Positions 1-5,690 are shown, counted from the stretch's first letter. The stretch: DNA of 11,960 nt from Baffinella frigidus (GCA_026770585.1 MU646317.1:726625-738584); one strand, 5' to 3'. Notes: generated from the letters alone by a model not told the origin. Numbers and translations: made by a program.

Positions 1-49
<49 letters not shown>

Positions 50-54
50 TGTGA

Positions 55-87
<33 letters not shown>

Positions 88-88
88 C
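1..88. repeat. (GT)n/(GA)n compound microsatellite
   Basis: Alternating GT and GA runs fill the first 88 bases. The apparent Arg/Glu-rich reading frame here is only a translation of the dinucleotide repeat. Confidence 0.95.
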
Positions 89-150
89 GAGAGCGCCCAA
101 TCGCTCCGCCTGCCGCATGTCGGAAATCTCAAAGGCTCATTCAGTGCCAC

Positions 151-232
151 CAATTTGGTGAGCCCGGGCTGTTTTCTACGCCAAAGTTGACAGATATGTG
201 CCGCGAGCCCAGGCTGTCAACTTGAGGATAGT
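151..232 (-). pseudogene. Exon V copy 1 (decayed)
   Basis: This is one of four dispersed copies of an exon best preserved at 8130-8212. Read on the minus strand from 232 it begins with the shared ACTAT, keeps the coding motifs YPQVDSLGS and SVNFG, and ends at AAATTG followed by gtggca in donor position. It is 82 nt against 83 in the intact copy. The single missing base near the 3' end shifts the frame before the conserved TKL end. No gene context is visible between here and the window edge. Confidence 0.5.
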
Positions 233-310
233 CGATCATTCCCCTTCGGGTTGTGACATTCCTCCGCGGCGATCCCTTCCCAAAACTTCTCGTCCCCCAA
301 TCTCATACGC

Positions 311-434
311 AAACACTTATAATTTATAAACTGGATTCAACGAAATTTACCACACAGAACGATCTTTACTAGTAATATTAAAGCAGACGTGTAGTAATTT
401 TGATTGAAATCCAGTTTATAAATTACAAGTGTTT
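311..434. mobile_element. MITE-like element with about 36-bp inverted ends
   Basis: The left end AAACACTTATAATTTATAAA and the reverse complement of the right end (AAACACTTGTAATTTATAAA) match at 19 of 20 positions, and similarity continues through CTGGATT for about 36 bp. The total is 124 bp, AT-rich unlike its flanks, with no ORF. A clear target-site duplication is not seen; CATA occurs 3 bp left and 1 bp right of the ends, which is weak. It is most likely a non-autonomous DNA transposon copy. Confidence 0.6.
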
Positions 435-543
435 CCATATAGAATCACTCGGCCTGTCATTAAGAAGAAATCGACAAAATATTGAGCCGCAACAGGCTTG
501 AAAGCAAACAGCAAGAAAGGCCTGTCCTTCCGCCGTCGCCTTA

Positions 544-679
544 GAGCGGTTTTCGCATCTGTTGGCAACGCCAAAACAACCAAACAAAATGTTGCCAACA
601 GATGATGGAGTGGGTGCTAAAATGTCAAATTCTGGGGGAAATTGAAGGTTTTCGTGGCCTACAGATGCGAAAAACGCTC
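544..679. mobile_element. TA-flanked MITE, GAGCG-terminus family, copy 1
   Basis: The ends are inverted repeats starting GAGCGGTTTTCGCATCTGT on the left and, in reverse complement, GAGCGTTTTTCGCATCTGT on the right, each flanked by TA (542-543 and 680-681). A second internal inversion, ATCTGTTGGCAAC against GTTGCCAACAGAT, lies next to the left end. TA duplication with short inverted ends is typical of Tc1/mariner-type non-autonomous elements. No transposase is encoded. It shares terminal bases with the element at 1577-1749. Confidence 0.7.
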
Positions 680-809
680 TAGATAAAAGGTTGGAATCGC
701 GATTCTCTTAACACGGTGGTGCGATATGGAGTTTCGCTTAGTAATACAACAACCGCCACACCCCCTTCCCATAAATCATGATCCCCCAATCGCTCTCAAC
801 TTTAAACCT

Positions 810-838
810 TAAAATTCCCAAACCCTAAACCCTAAAAT
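810..838. repeat. CCCTAAA-like heptamers
   Basis: A short run of degenerate CCCTAAA and CCCTAAAAT units on the plus strand. This is the first of the telomere-like tracts in the window. Confidence 0.7.
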
Positions 839-841
839 CCA

Positions 842-883
842 CGCCAGGTCATACGCGGGAATTTGCCCAAAGTTGATTCTGAA
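842..883 (-). other. Possible exon downstream of exon Z
   Basis: On the minus strand the text caaatcttcag at the upstream edge could be an acceptor. The following block is open in one frame (motif FGQIPAYDLAW) and has a possible donor, GTGGAT. A second frame is open until a TAG near the end. There is no second copy to test the frame, and phase does not follow directly from exon Z. Treat this as a candidate only. Confidence 0.2.
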
Positions 884-961
884 GATTTGTACCATATTCC
901 CTACAACCTATCCGTATTAGGGAGGGTTGAGGTTGAGGGAGTATGAGGGAGGGGCAGTGAC

Positions 962-996
962 CTGGTCCGCCTCTATCTCGTTCTTGCTCCCCCGTG
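962..996 (-). CDS. Exon Z, intact copy, unknown protein
   Basis: This 35-nt minus-strand exon has acceptor ctag and donor CAG|GTCACT. In phase 1 it reads RGSKNEIEADQ after a split Ala codon. The frame is supported by a second copy at 1331-1367 (WGSNNEIEAA), and the entering phase matches the G left over by exon Y (2141-2237). Neighbouring intron sequence is heptamer repeat. The product is not recognised, and it is too short to assign a fold. Confidence 0.4.
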
Positions 997-1024
997 CTAG
1001 TTGCTCTACCACGTCACCTCCTGT

Positions 1025-1295
1025 ACGGGGATGAGGGATCAGGGTTTAGGTTTCAGGTTTGGGGTTGAGATTTTTCAGGGTTTGGAACGGTTAGGGCGTA
1101 GGGTTTAGAGTTAGGGTGTAGGGTGTAGGGTGTAGGGTGTAGGGTGTAGGGTGTAGGGTGTAGGGTGTAGGGTGTAGGGTGTGGGGTGTAGGGTGAAGGG
1201 TGTAGGGTGTAGGGTGTAGGGTGTAGGGTGTAGGGTGTGAGGTGTAGGGTGTAGGGTGTAGGGTGTAGGGTTTAGGGTTTAGGGTTTAGGGTGTG
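1025..1295. repeat. Telomere-like heptamer array, mostly TGTAGGG
   Basis: From about 1112 a regular 7-bp array of GGGTGTA units runs for more than 20 repeats, with single variants GGGTGTG, GGGTGAA and AGGTGTA, and ends in three TTTAGGG units (about 1268-1290). It lies between the two copies of exon Z, so it occupies an intron-like position. The homogeneous TGTAGGG core suggests local tandem amplification of a mutated telomere-type unit, not a chromosome end. Confidence 0.9.
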
Positions 1296-1330
1296 GGAGT
1301 AATAAAGATGATGATGGTGGTAGGAGTGTG

Positions 1331-1367
1331 ATTAGGGCGGCTTCTATCTCGTTGTTGCTCCCCCACG
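1331..1367 (-). pseudogene. Exon Z copy 2 (donor lost)
   Basis: Minus-strand copy of exon Z, with acceptor ggttag at its upstream edge and the reading WGSNNEIEAA. The donor of the intact copy (CAG|GTCACT) is replaced by CCTAATC, so splicing at this end is not expected. Confidence 0.35.
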
Positions 1368-1412
1368 CTAACCCCTAAAGCCTAAATCCTAAACCCCAAA
1401 CCCTATCCGCTA
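1368..1412. repeat. C-rich heptamer tract
   Basis: Degenerate CCCTAAA units (variants CCCTAAAG, TCCTAAA, CCCCAAA) directly abut exon Z copy 2. Confidence 0.7.
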
Positions 1413-1436
1413 TCGAGGCACCTGGGCGTTCATTTT

Positions 1437-1470
1437 AAAAGCTGGGACCGGAATTCCGGTCCCAGCTTTT
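1437..1470. repeat. Perfect 34-bp palindrome between 13-bp direct repeats
   Basis: The block is its own reverse complement over 34 bp, centred on GGAATTCC. It is flanked by exact copies of TTCATTTTAAAAG (1429-1441 and 1470-1482). A palindrome between long direct repeats looks like a small insertion with target duplication, or a hairpin-mediated event. Confidence 0.9.
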
Positions 1471-1576
1471 TCATTTTAAAAGTCTATTTCCCTTAGGATT
1501 CAGGCAAAAGTTTTCAAAATCATTTAAGATTGAATCAGGTCCTTGCTCGGCAGCAGACCCTGAACCGAGCTAGTTA

Positions 1577-1749
1577 GAGCGTTTGCGGTGATTGTTGTCC
1601 GTTTTCGTTTTGCAGATTTCGGGTTTTCGGGTTTTGATTTGTACCAGAAGTGTCCATTTTCAATGTTTTACGACCTTTACAAGATTTAGAAAAAAACGAA
1701 AACCCGAAGACTGCAAGTCGATCACGGACAACAATTACCGCAAACGCTC
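1577..1749. mobile_element. TA-flanked MITE, GAGCG-terminus family, copy 2
   Basis: The left end GAGCGTTTGCGGTGATTGTT matches the reverse complement of the right end with one change (GAGCGTTTGCGGTAATTGTT). Similarity extends in blocks (TTGTCCG, TCGGGTTTTCG) for over 50 bp. TA dinucleotides flank it at 1575-1576 and 1750-1751. It carries no transposase. The small ORFs here are translations of the element ends. Confidence 0.75.
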
Positions 1750-1767
1750 TACTCCACCACGTGCATG

Positions 1768-1885
1768 GGATTAGGGGTTTCAGGTTTCAGGTTTCAGGTT
1801 CAGGGTTTAGGGTTTCGGGTTTAAGGTTTAGGGTTTGGGGTTTAGGGCTTAGGGCTTAGGGCTTAGGGTTTAGGGGTTTAGGGTG
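1768..1885. repeat. G-rich heptamer tract (TTTAGGG, TTTCAGG, CTTAGGG)
   Basis: The tract begins as TTTCAGG repeats and shifts to TTTAGGG and CTTAGGG units. It lies in an intron-like position downstream, in minus-strand sense, of a partial exon Y copy, and is C-rich on that sense strand. Confidence 0.85.
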
Positions 1886-1892
1886 GATACCG

Positions 1893-1934
1893 TGGGCGCG
1901 AGGCTGGGGGCGCTTCTTCATATACCGAAGTCGA
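1893..1934 (-). pseudogene. Partial copy of exon Y (3' end plus donor)
   Basis: The minus strand repeats the end of exon Y: YMKKRPQPRAH followed by G|GTATCCACC, against YMKRRPQPGAH with the same donor at 2141. The upstream two thirds of the exon are absent. Identity continues a few bases into the intron before both run into heptamers. Confidence 0.45.
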
Positions 1935-2066
1935 GGAGTGGGCAGTTGAAAATGCGCATCGGGTTTTGCAGTTTCTTCTGGATCACTCAAACGTCTGACG
2001 ATACATCCAGAAGACCCTAGTAAGGGAAACCATTGTGTAACAATGGAGGTGCGATACCGTTGGCCC
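1935..2066. other. Unassigned spacer with two small hairpins
   Basis: No gene is supported. CTTCTGGAT and ATCCAGAAG can pair around 1975-2014, and CCATTGTGTAACAATGG forms a compact hairpin at 2030-2046. GATACCGTTGGC near 2053 resembles the start of the exon Y 3' repeat. Confidence 0.4.
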
Positions 2067-2135
2067 CTGAACCCTAAACCCTAAACCCTAAACCCCAAAC
2101 CCTAAACCCTAAACCCTAAACCCGGGTTTAGGGTG
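2067..2135. repeat. CCCTAAA array with polarity switch
   Basis: About eight CCCTAAA units run to 2122, then cccggg, then TTTAGGG in the opposite sense. The junction at 2121-2126 is a head-to-head inversion of the heptamer array, immediately beside the exon Y donor. Confidence 0.9.
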
Positions 2136-2140
2136 GATAC

Positions 2141-2237
2141 CGTGGGCGCCGGGCTGGGGGCGCCTCTTCATATACGCGCCGATATCCTCGAGGTTCGCAA
2201 CCTCCCGCCGCAGCAGGTCCATGTCGATCCCCGTAAC
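2141..2237 (-). CDS. Exon Y, intact copy, unknown protein
   Basis: Minus-strand exon of 97 nt between acceptor ttttcag and donor ACG|GTATCC. Starting in phase 0 it gives 32 codons plus one base. Key motifs are TGIDMDLLRREVANL, EDIGAYMKRR and PQPGAH; the first segment could form a charged amphipathic helix. Two tandem partial copies follow at 2379-2430 and 2547-2604. Against the second of these, ATC/ATT, GGG/GGC, CTG/CTC and CGG/CGT are synonymous in this frame, which strongly favours coding on this strand. The plus-strand frame reading EVRNLPPQQVHVDP is its shadow. The leaving phase fits exon Z. The family is not recognised. Confidence 0.55.
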
Positions 2238-2378
2238 CTGAAAAACGTGTGTTATTTTTATTTTGTCATTTATTTTGTCATTTATTTCTTTTCAAAGCCG
2301 CAGAAAATAATGTGTTGCAGTTTTTCCCCCGGGGGGAAAAAAAACGTATAATAAATAATTTTTCAGAGGTTTTCTCCT

Positions 2379-2430
2379 CGGAGGTTCGCAACCTCCCGCC
2401 GCAGGAGGTCCATGTCGATCCCCGTTACTT
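2379..2430 (-). pseudogene. Exon Y copy 2 (truncated)
   Basis: The minus strand keeps GIDMDLLRREVANL, then diverges at CGAGGAGAAAAC where the intact exon continues into EDIGAYMK. The acceptor region is caag, not tttcag. It sits about 190 bp from copy 1, with AT-rich filler between. Confidence 0.45.
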
Positions 2431-2546
2431 GAATTTATTTCAAATTCATTTTTGAAAAAAAAATTACATTTAAAAAGCCGCACGGGAATAACGTTTTGCA
2501 ACAAAAAAAAAATGGGTGGAAACCATGTAAAACCCCTTTTCCCTCG

Positions 2547-2604
2547 GAGGTTCGCAACCTCACGCCGGAGCAGGTCCACGTCAATGCCCTAAATCTGAAA
2601 AAAA
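2547..2604 (-). pseudogene. Exon Y copy 3 (truncated, stop after acceptor)
   Basis: The minus strand has a good acceptor (tttttttcag) but the second codon is TAG in the frame used by copy 1. It then keeps GIDVDLLRREVANL and diverges at the same point as copy 2. Copies 2 and 3 share the CCGAGG junction, so one was probably derived from the other. Confidence 0.45.
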
Positions 2605-2732
2605 AAATGTCAAATCCGATCAACGATTCGCGGGCGCAGGCACATACGTGGCTGCATGCTCTCTGCAAACCCCTGAAGCCTCACCTCGTGGCCCTTTTTG
2701 TGCTCCTCTTTCGGCGCGCCGGGCGCGGCAGA
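2605..2732. other. Spacer without supported gene
   Basis: GC-rich on its right side. On the minus strand a block around 2696-2730 reads GHE then gtgagg, a donor-like site, but with no second copy or phase support I do not call an exon. Confidence 0.3.
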
Positions 2733-2839
2733 CCCATGCACCACGTACGTACCTGCGCGAACCGTTTGACCGCGGTCAAAAAAACGGATTTGACCGTGAA
2801 AACGATTTGACCGTCTCTAGTACGTGCCTGTGGGGGAAG

Positions 2840-2876
2840 GGATCAGGGTTTAGGGACCAGGGTTTAGGGTTCAGGG
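2840..2876. repeat. Short TTTAGGG-like tract
   Basis: CAGGGTTTAGGGACCAGGG and similar degenerate units inside the palindrome-repeat region. Confidence 0.6.
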
Positions 2877-2932
2877 CCAAAACGGAATCCACAAAAGTAC
2901 CGCGAATTCCGGTCAAATGGCGTCGTGCAAAA

Positions 2933-3067
2933 AGCTGACGCCCGCGAGGTGCTTAGAGCCTACGGATTGCCTACGGTAGGGCCCCCCCTCCTAAGACCTT
3001 TTGTTTAAAACGTCGTAGGAGGAGGGGGGGTTCCTACCGTAGGCTAAGGGGTCCGCTGGCGTTAGCT
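2933..3067. mobile_element. Foldback element, CCTACGGTAGG family, copy 1
   Basis: GCCTACGGTAGG (2969-2980) is repeated exactly in inverse at 3033-3044, with a C-run/G-run continuing inward and imperfect pairing outward (AGCTGACGCC against AGCTAACGCC) to the ends. The loop is about 17 nt. It interrupts the palindrome-rich repeat between its first and second units. Related cores occur at 6559-6682, 8549-8580 and 10957-11057. Confidence 0.7.
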
Positions 3068-3433
3068 TGTGGCATTAGGTGGTACGGCAGCAGGCAGAGG
3101 GCCGGCGGGCCCGAGCCGGGTGCCGCGGACCCGTGTACCACGTACGTACCTCCGCGAATCATTTGACCGCGGTCAAAAACTGGATTTGACCGTGGTCAAA
3201 TCGGATTTGATCGCCTCTATTTTGACCGCGGTCAAAACGGAATTGACCGCAGTCAAATGGTGTGTCGGCGTGCTCCTGCCTGCTCGTGGGCGCTGCGAAC
3301 CGTGCACCACGTACGTGCCTGCGTTTGCCCGCGAAACGTTTGACCATGGTCACATGGGGTTTGACCACCGAGGTTGTCAAATAAAAACAACAGAATTGAC
3401 CGCGGTCAAATGATGATCCGGCAGCAGACAGAG

Positions 3434-3519
3434 TAATGCAGAAAACCAACGTTGAAGGATGACTTATTTGACCAAGCCGCGTCCAAATAAATCCTCCTTC
3501 AACGTTGGCTTTCGGCATT
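3434..3519. mobile_element. 86-bp foldback (long hairpin)
   Basis: AATGCAGAAAACCAACGTTG pairs with the inverse of CAACGTTGGCTTTCGGCATT, and pairing continues through GAAGGA and CTTATTTGG towards a loop of a few bases. The arms are about 38 nt, and the hairpin stands alone with no ORF. Confidence 0.7.
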
Positions 3520-3607
3520 CAGAAGGCCCGCGGGTCCCGAGGCGGGCCTGTTAAGTCCTGAGGGGGTCCAGTGCAGAGCAGGAACTTGCACGTGACATAA
3601 TCAAACG

Positions 3608-3650
3608 GGATGAGGGTGTAGGGTTTAGGGTTTAGGCTTCGGGGTTTGGC
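3608..3650. repeat. TTTAGGG-like tract after exon X donor
   Basis: GTGTAGGG and TTTAGGG units sit just downstream, in minus-strand sense, of the exon X copy at 3659-3707, with the C-rich strand as sense. Confidence 0.75.
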
Positions 3651-3658
3651 AGGTAGAC

Positions 3659-3707
3659 CTTGGATGCAGGACTCCCGGACGGAAATGGGGGTCACGACCA
3701 CCTCGTT
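3659..3707 (-). pseudogene. Exon X copy 3 (5' truncated)
   Basis: The minus strand gives EVVVTPISVRESCIQ and the intact donor CAAG|GTCTAC, then an intron that runs into heptamers. The VYVEKVV part of the exon is missing. TTTCCGTCCGGGAGTCC differs from the other copies mainly at silent sites. Confidence 0.45.
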
Positions 3708-3717
3708 GTGCATACTA

Positions 3718-3770
3718 CTTTAAGGGTGTGCATCCTATCTTAAGGGTGTGCATGCTATCTTAAGGGGTGG
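3718..3770. repeat. 21-bp tandem repeat
   Basis: About 2.5 units of TTAAGGGTGTGCATSCTATC in direct order. Confidence 0.8.
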
Positions 3771-3831
3771 ATTTTTCTGCGTTGCCCCCAAAATAGCTCC
3801 ACCAGAGCACACACCCCACCCCTAAGATGAC

Positions 3832-3904
3832 CTTGGATGCAGGATTCGCGGACGGAAATGGGGGTCACGACAAGTTCGTTGTTCACCACTTTCTCCACGT
3901 ACAC
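3832..3904 (-). pseudogene. Exon X copy 2 (acceptor lost)
   Basis: The 73-nt body is almost identical to copy 1 (VYVEKVVNNELVV, TPISVRESCIQ) with donor CAAG|GTCATC. The CAG before the first codon is replaced by GTG, so the 3' splice site seen in copy 1 is absent. Confidence 0.45.
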
Positions 3905-3907
3905 CAC

Positions 3908-4045
3908 CCGGGCGTGTCTAGGACGCAGGAGTGTGTCTAGGAAGCAGGAGCGTGTGTCTAGGACGGAGAGGCGTGTATCTGGGAAGGAGAGGAGCGTGTG
4001 TCTAGGAAGCATGGGTGTGTGTCTAAGAAGCAGAGGCGTGGAGTG
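3908..4045. repeat. Degenerate minisatellite, GTGTCTAGGAAGCAGGAGC type
   Basis: Six or seven imperfect 18-26-bp units containing GTGTCTAGGA or variants separate exon X copies 1 and 2. Confidence 0.85.
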
Positions 4046-4056
4046 CAGAGCAGGAC

Positions 4057-4129
4057 CTTGGATGCAGGATTCGCGGACGGAGATGGGGGTCACGACAAGT
4101 TCGTTGTTCACCACTTTCTCCACGTACAC
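4057..4129 (-). CDS. Exon X, best copy, unknown protein
   Basis: Minus-strand exon of 73 nt with candidate acceptor cgcag and donor CAAG|GTCCTG. Phase 0 gives 24 codons plus one base, with VYVEKVVNNELVV and TPISVRESCIQ. The bases before it also read (V/A)SQ in related copies at 4521 and 4643, so the exon may start further upstream. At least four relatives lie between 3659 and 4521. No catalytic motif is recognised. The leaving phase (1) does not directly fit exon Y, so an exon may lie between. Confidence 0.5.
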
Positions 4130-4153
4130 CTGCGAGACGCGCAATCTCATCAC

Positions 4154-4290
4154 GACGAGTATTCGACTCAAATACGATCTTGCAACGAAAATTACTACAC
4201 ACCGGCCTATTTCAGTCACGTCCGTGTAGTAATGTTCGTTGCAAATCGGATCGGAGATCCCCGAAATCGTATTTGACTCAAATACTCGTC
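4154..4290. mobile_element. MITE-like inverted repeat element
   Basis: GACGAGTATT...CTCAAATACGAT on the left is repeated in inverse on the right, and the inner blocks TTGCAACGAA and ATTACTACAC also pair. The right arm has about 20 extra bases (around TCGGAGATCCCCG). The total is 137 bp, lying between exon X relatives and cutting off the ORF that continues from 4431. Confidence 0.7.
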
Positions 4291-4312
4291 CGGATGAAAT
4301 CCGTGATCAGGC

Positions 4313-4458
4313 TGACGCCGGGTCCATTTCGTCCACCATTCCTTCCCCTTCGCTTGGCGAATGGCCTCAATTGCAGCCCCCTCCGGGGGGCTGCACCCCA
4401 GCTCGTTTTTCACCACCTTCTCCAGGCACACCTTCCAGAGGGGCGTATTCCTCAGGTC
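4313..4458 (-). CDS. Diverged exon X relative
   Basis: The minus strand is open through NTPLWKVCLEKVVKNEL, then EGAAIEAIRQAKGKEWW. The V(Y/C)(V/L)EKVV(N/K)NEL core matches exon X, but the following part is different and longer. The preceding DLRNTP resembles the NNLRN of exon E. No clear donor is seen before the inverted-repeat element at 4290, so this is probably a partial or broken exon. Confidence 0.35.
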
Positions 4459-4487
4459 AGGGACAGGGGGGCGTATTCTTCAGGTTA
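4440..4487. repeat. 28-bp tandem duplication
   Basis: GGGGCGTATTCYTCAGGT occurs twice, with a third related ATTCCTCAGGTTA at 4657. On the minus strand all three encode NL(R/K)N-like text, so this is part of the exon E/X duplication. Confidence 0.6.
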
Positions 4488-4498
4488 TGGATTACACC

Positions 4499-4521
4499 CG
4501 GACCACCTTTTCGACGTACAC
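4499..4521 (-). pseudogene. Exon X fragment
   Basis: The minus strand reads ASQ then VYVEKVVR and a stop two codons later (or a GGTGTAA donor-like site). Only the first third of exon X is kept. Confidence 0.35.
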
Positions 4522-4642
4522 CTGCGAGGCGCCCTCGAGTGAGTCACCAATTCAATAACCTGCGTACCCACATAGCGGGCTACGAAACCCCGGGATTTTC
4601 AGGCAGGGGGCGGTGTACGTGGAGTACACCTCTGCGAGGAAT

Positions 4643-4711
4643 CTGCGAGGCGAGCAGATTCCTCAGGTTATTTCGTCCACCCAATTGTGTACCACCGGTC
4701 TCAATCCCTTC
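4643..4711 (-). CDS. Exon E, unknown protein
   Basis: Minus-strand block of 23 codons after a strong acceptor (ctcctttccag). It reads EGIETGGTQLGG and NNLRNLLASQ in phase 0, matching the phase-0 end of exon W upstream. The final ASQ is what precedes VYVEKVV in other copies, so E and X may have been continuous. CTCGCAG is duplicated at its 3' end (CTCGCAGATTCCTCGCAG). Unrecognised. Confidence 0.4.
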
Positions 4712-4788
4712 CTGGAAAGGAGTGTGCAGTACTTGTGGAGCGTGTACAACTAACAGGTAGCGCCGCTTTTGCGGCACCCGGTTCCGCC

Positions 4789-4962
4789 CTTAGGGTGTAG
4801 GGTGTAGGGTGTAGGGTGTAAGGTGTAGAGTGTAGGATGTAGGGTGTAGGGTGTAGGGTGTAGGGTGTAGGTTGAAGGATGTAGGGTGTAGGGTGTAGGG
4901 TGCAGGGTGTAGGGTGAAGGGTGTAGGGTGTAGGGTTGAGGGGTTAGGGGTTAGGGCTCATA
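4789..4962. repeat. Telomere-like array, TGTAGGG with TTAGGGG end
   Basis: A second long GGGTGTA array, with variants TGTAAGG, TGAAGGA and TGCAGGG, ending in GGGGTTAGGGGTTAGGG. It lies in the interval between exons W and E and is C-rich in their sense. Confidence 0.9.
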
Positions 4963-5002
4963 ATTTAGGGATTCATCCCTCGACCTTAGGGGGCAGGCTC
5001 AC

Positions 5003-5029
5003 CGCAAGGCTCTCGCCAATTTGGACCGT
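5003..5029 (-). pseudogene. 3' part of exon W, copy 3
   Basis: The minus strand gives TVQIGESLA and donor GCG|GTGAGC. Against 5486-5512 three of four differences are synonymous. Upstream, a GAAACCC...CCAG remnant with about 4 extra bases joins the foldback at 5044-5182. Confidence 0.5.
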
Positions 5030-5043
5030 CTGGAGACGGGTTT

Positions 5044-5182
5044 CCACCAGCCCTGCGAGGCGGACCAAATCGACGCTTGTTTGGAGCCATTTCCTAGGGT
5101 GGCACATTCGTTTTCGAAGGTGCCGCCCGAGGAATGGGCTCATGCTCCAGCCTCGATTTGGTCCGCCTCGGAGGGCTGGTGG
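5044..5182. mobile_element. 139-bp foldback element inserted in an exon W copy
   Basis: CCACCAGCCCT...GAGGCGGACCAAATCGA pairs with its inverse at the right end, and inner segments (GAGCCATTTCCT/AGGAATGGGCTC, GGTGGCAC/GTGCCGCC) extend the stem almost to the centre. It ends where the exon W copy begins. The forward ORFs across it are shadows. Confidence 0.7.
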
Positions 5183-5268
5183 TTACTGCATCACTCGTTA
5201 GCCGGCTTGAGAGGAATAAAGAAGAACACGATCAAGGACTCGCGTTGTCTCGTCTGATTTCGGCTCGC

Positions 5269-5351
5269 CAATTTGGTGCGCACGGGCTCTTTCCCCGCGC
5301 CAAAGTTGACGGATTTACACCACGCACCCAGCATGTCAACTTACGAATAGT
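5269..5351 (-). pseudogene. Exon V copy 2 (in-frame stop, GC donor)
   Basis: Full 83 nt on the minus strand, with VDMLGAWCKSVNFGAGKEP and TKL. The third full codon is TAA, where other copies have CAA. The donor is GCGAGC, not GTGAGC; GC donors can function, but the stop argues for decay. Confidence 0.5.
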
Positions 5352-5485
5352 CAGCCAACGCTACTAAGGCAGAGCTAGGTATTGCTTAGTGGGGAAGGCA
5401 GTAACCAATTTTTGTAGCAACTTTCGTTGCCAGAACCTGCTACTTTTGCGCGTTTCCGAAGTTACGTTTGGAGGGAGTTTCTCAC

Positions 5486-5549
5486 CGCGAGGCTCCCGCC
5501 GATTTGGACTGTCTGGGGTTTCACGCCGTGCGCGTACATCAGCTCGAAT
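5486..5549 (-). CDS. Exon W, intact copy, unknown protein
   Basis: Minus-strand exon of 64 nt with acceptor ggcag and donor GCG|GTGAGA. After one base it reads FELMYAHGVKPQ then TVQIGGSLA, ending in phase 0. Two partial copies test the frame: at 5688-5730 GTG/GTC, AAA/AAG and ACA/ACG are silent, and at 5003-5029 ACA/ACG, ATC/ATT and CTC/CTT are silent. The next exon in sense, E, starts in phase 0. No known family is recognised. Confidence 0.55.
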
Positions 5550-5565
5550 CTGCCGGGGACACAGG

Positions 5566-5690
5566 GTTTAGGAGGTTAACCCTGGACCCAAAAATTAAAC
5601 CCCATGAACACTGGAAAATGAACCAATGAACCCTGAACCCTGGGCAAAACCCTGAACCCTGAACCCTAAGGCCTGAACCCTAAAGCCTCA
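5566..5690. repeat. Degenerate heptamer tract (CCCTGAA, CCCTAAA)
   Basis: Begins G-rich (AGGGTTTAGGAGG) and turns C-rich (ACCCTGAACCCTAAGG). It separates two exon W copies. Confidence 0.8.

Larger units (their letters stand above)
2733..3412. repeat. Three-copy unit with cluster of TTTGACCGCGGTCAAA palindromes
   Basis: A unit beginning CCACGTACGTRCCTGCG (about 2740, 3138 and 3308) precedes runs of a 16-bp palindrome. Full or near-full sites start at 2765, 3162, 3185, 3221, 3242, 3339, 3360 and 3395; half sites are at 2790, 2806 and 3206. The group at 3162-3257 is spaced by about 21-23 bp with one 14-bp step. TTGACC is the core of the plant WRKY W-box, so dimer binding or a repeat family are both possible. 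Open frames here with repeated FDRGQ or LTAVK are translations of the palindromes. Confidence 0.8.

Noticed and set aside
121-245. Structured RNA gene suggested by CACCAATTTGGTG and AAGTTGAC/GTCAACTT pairing in the four-copy repeat
   Set aside because: Pairing is not kept in all copies, while the minus-strand codons (NFG, TKL, Q-V-D) and the GTGAGC donor are. A decayed exon explains it better. No tRNA-like boxes are seen.
1025-1295. True chromosome end
   Set aside because: The array is degenerate, in mid-window and followed by other sequence. Many similar tracts occur in both polarities.
2133-2810. Plus-strand repeated EVRNLPPQQVHVDP frame
   Set aside because: It is the shadow of exon Y. 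Substitutions between copies are silent in the minus frame, and splice sites fit the minus strand.
2733-3412. CRISPR array
   Set aside because: The repeats are 16-bp palindromes with unequal, non-unique spacers, in a eukaryotic context.
3069-3518. ORFs with repeated LTAVK or FDRGQ
   Set aside because: Both strands translate the TTTGACCGCGGTCAAA palindromes. The repetition reflects DNA-level structure.
4239-4760. 173-residue plus-strand ORF
   Set aside because: It overlaps an inverted-repeat element and three minus-strand exon copies, so it is a composite shadow frame.
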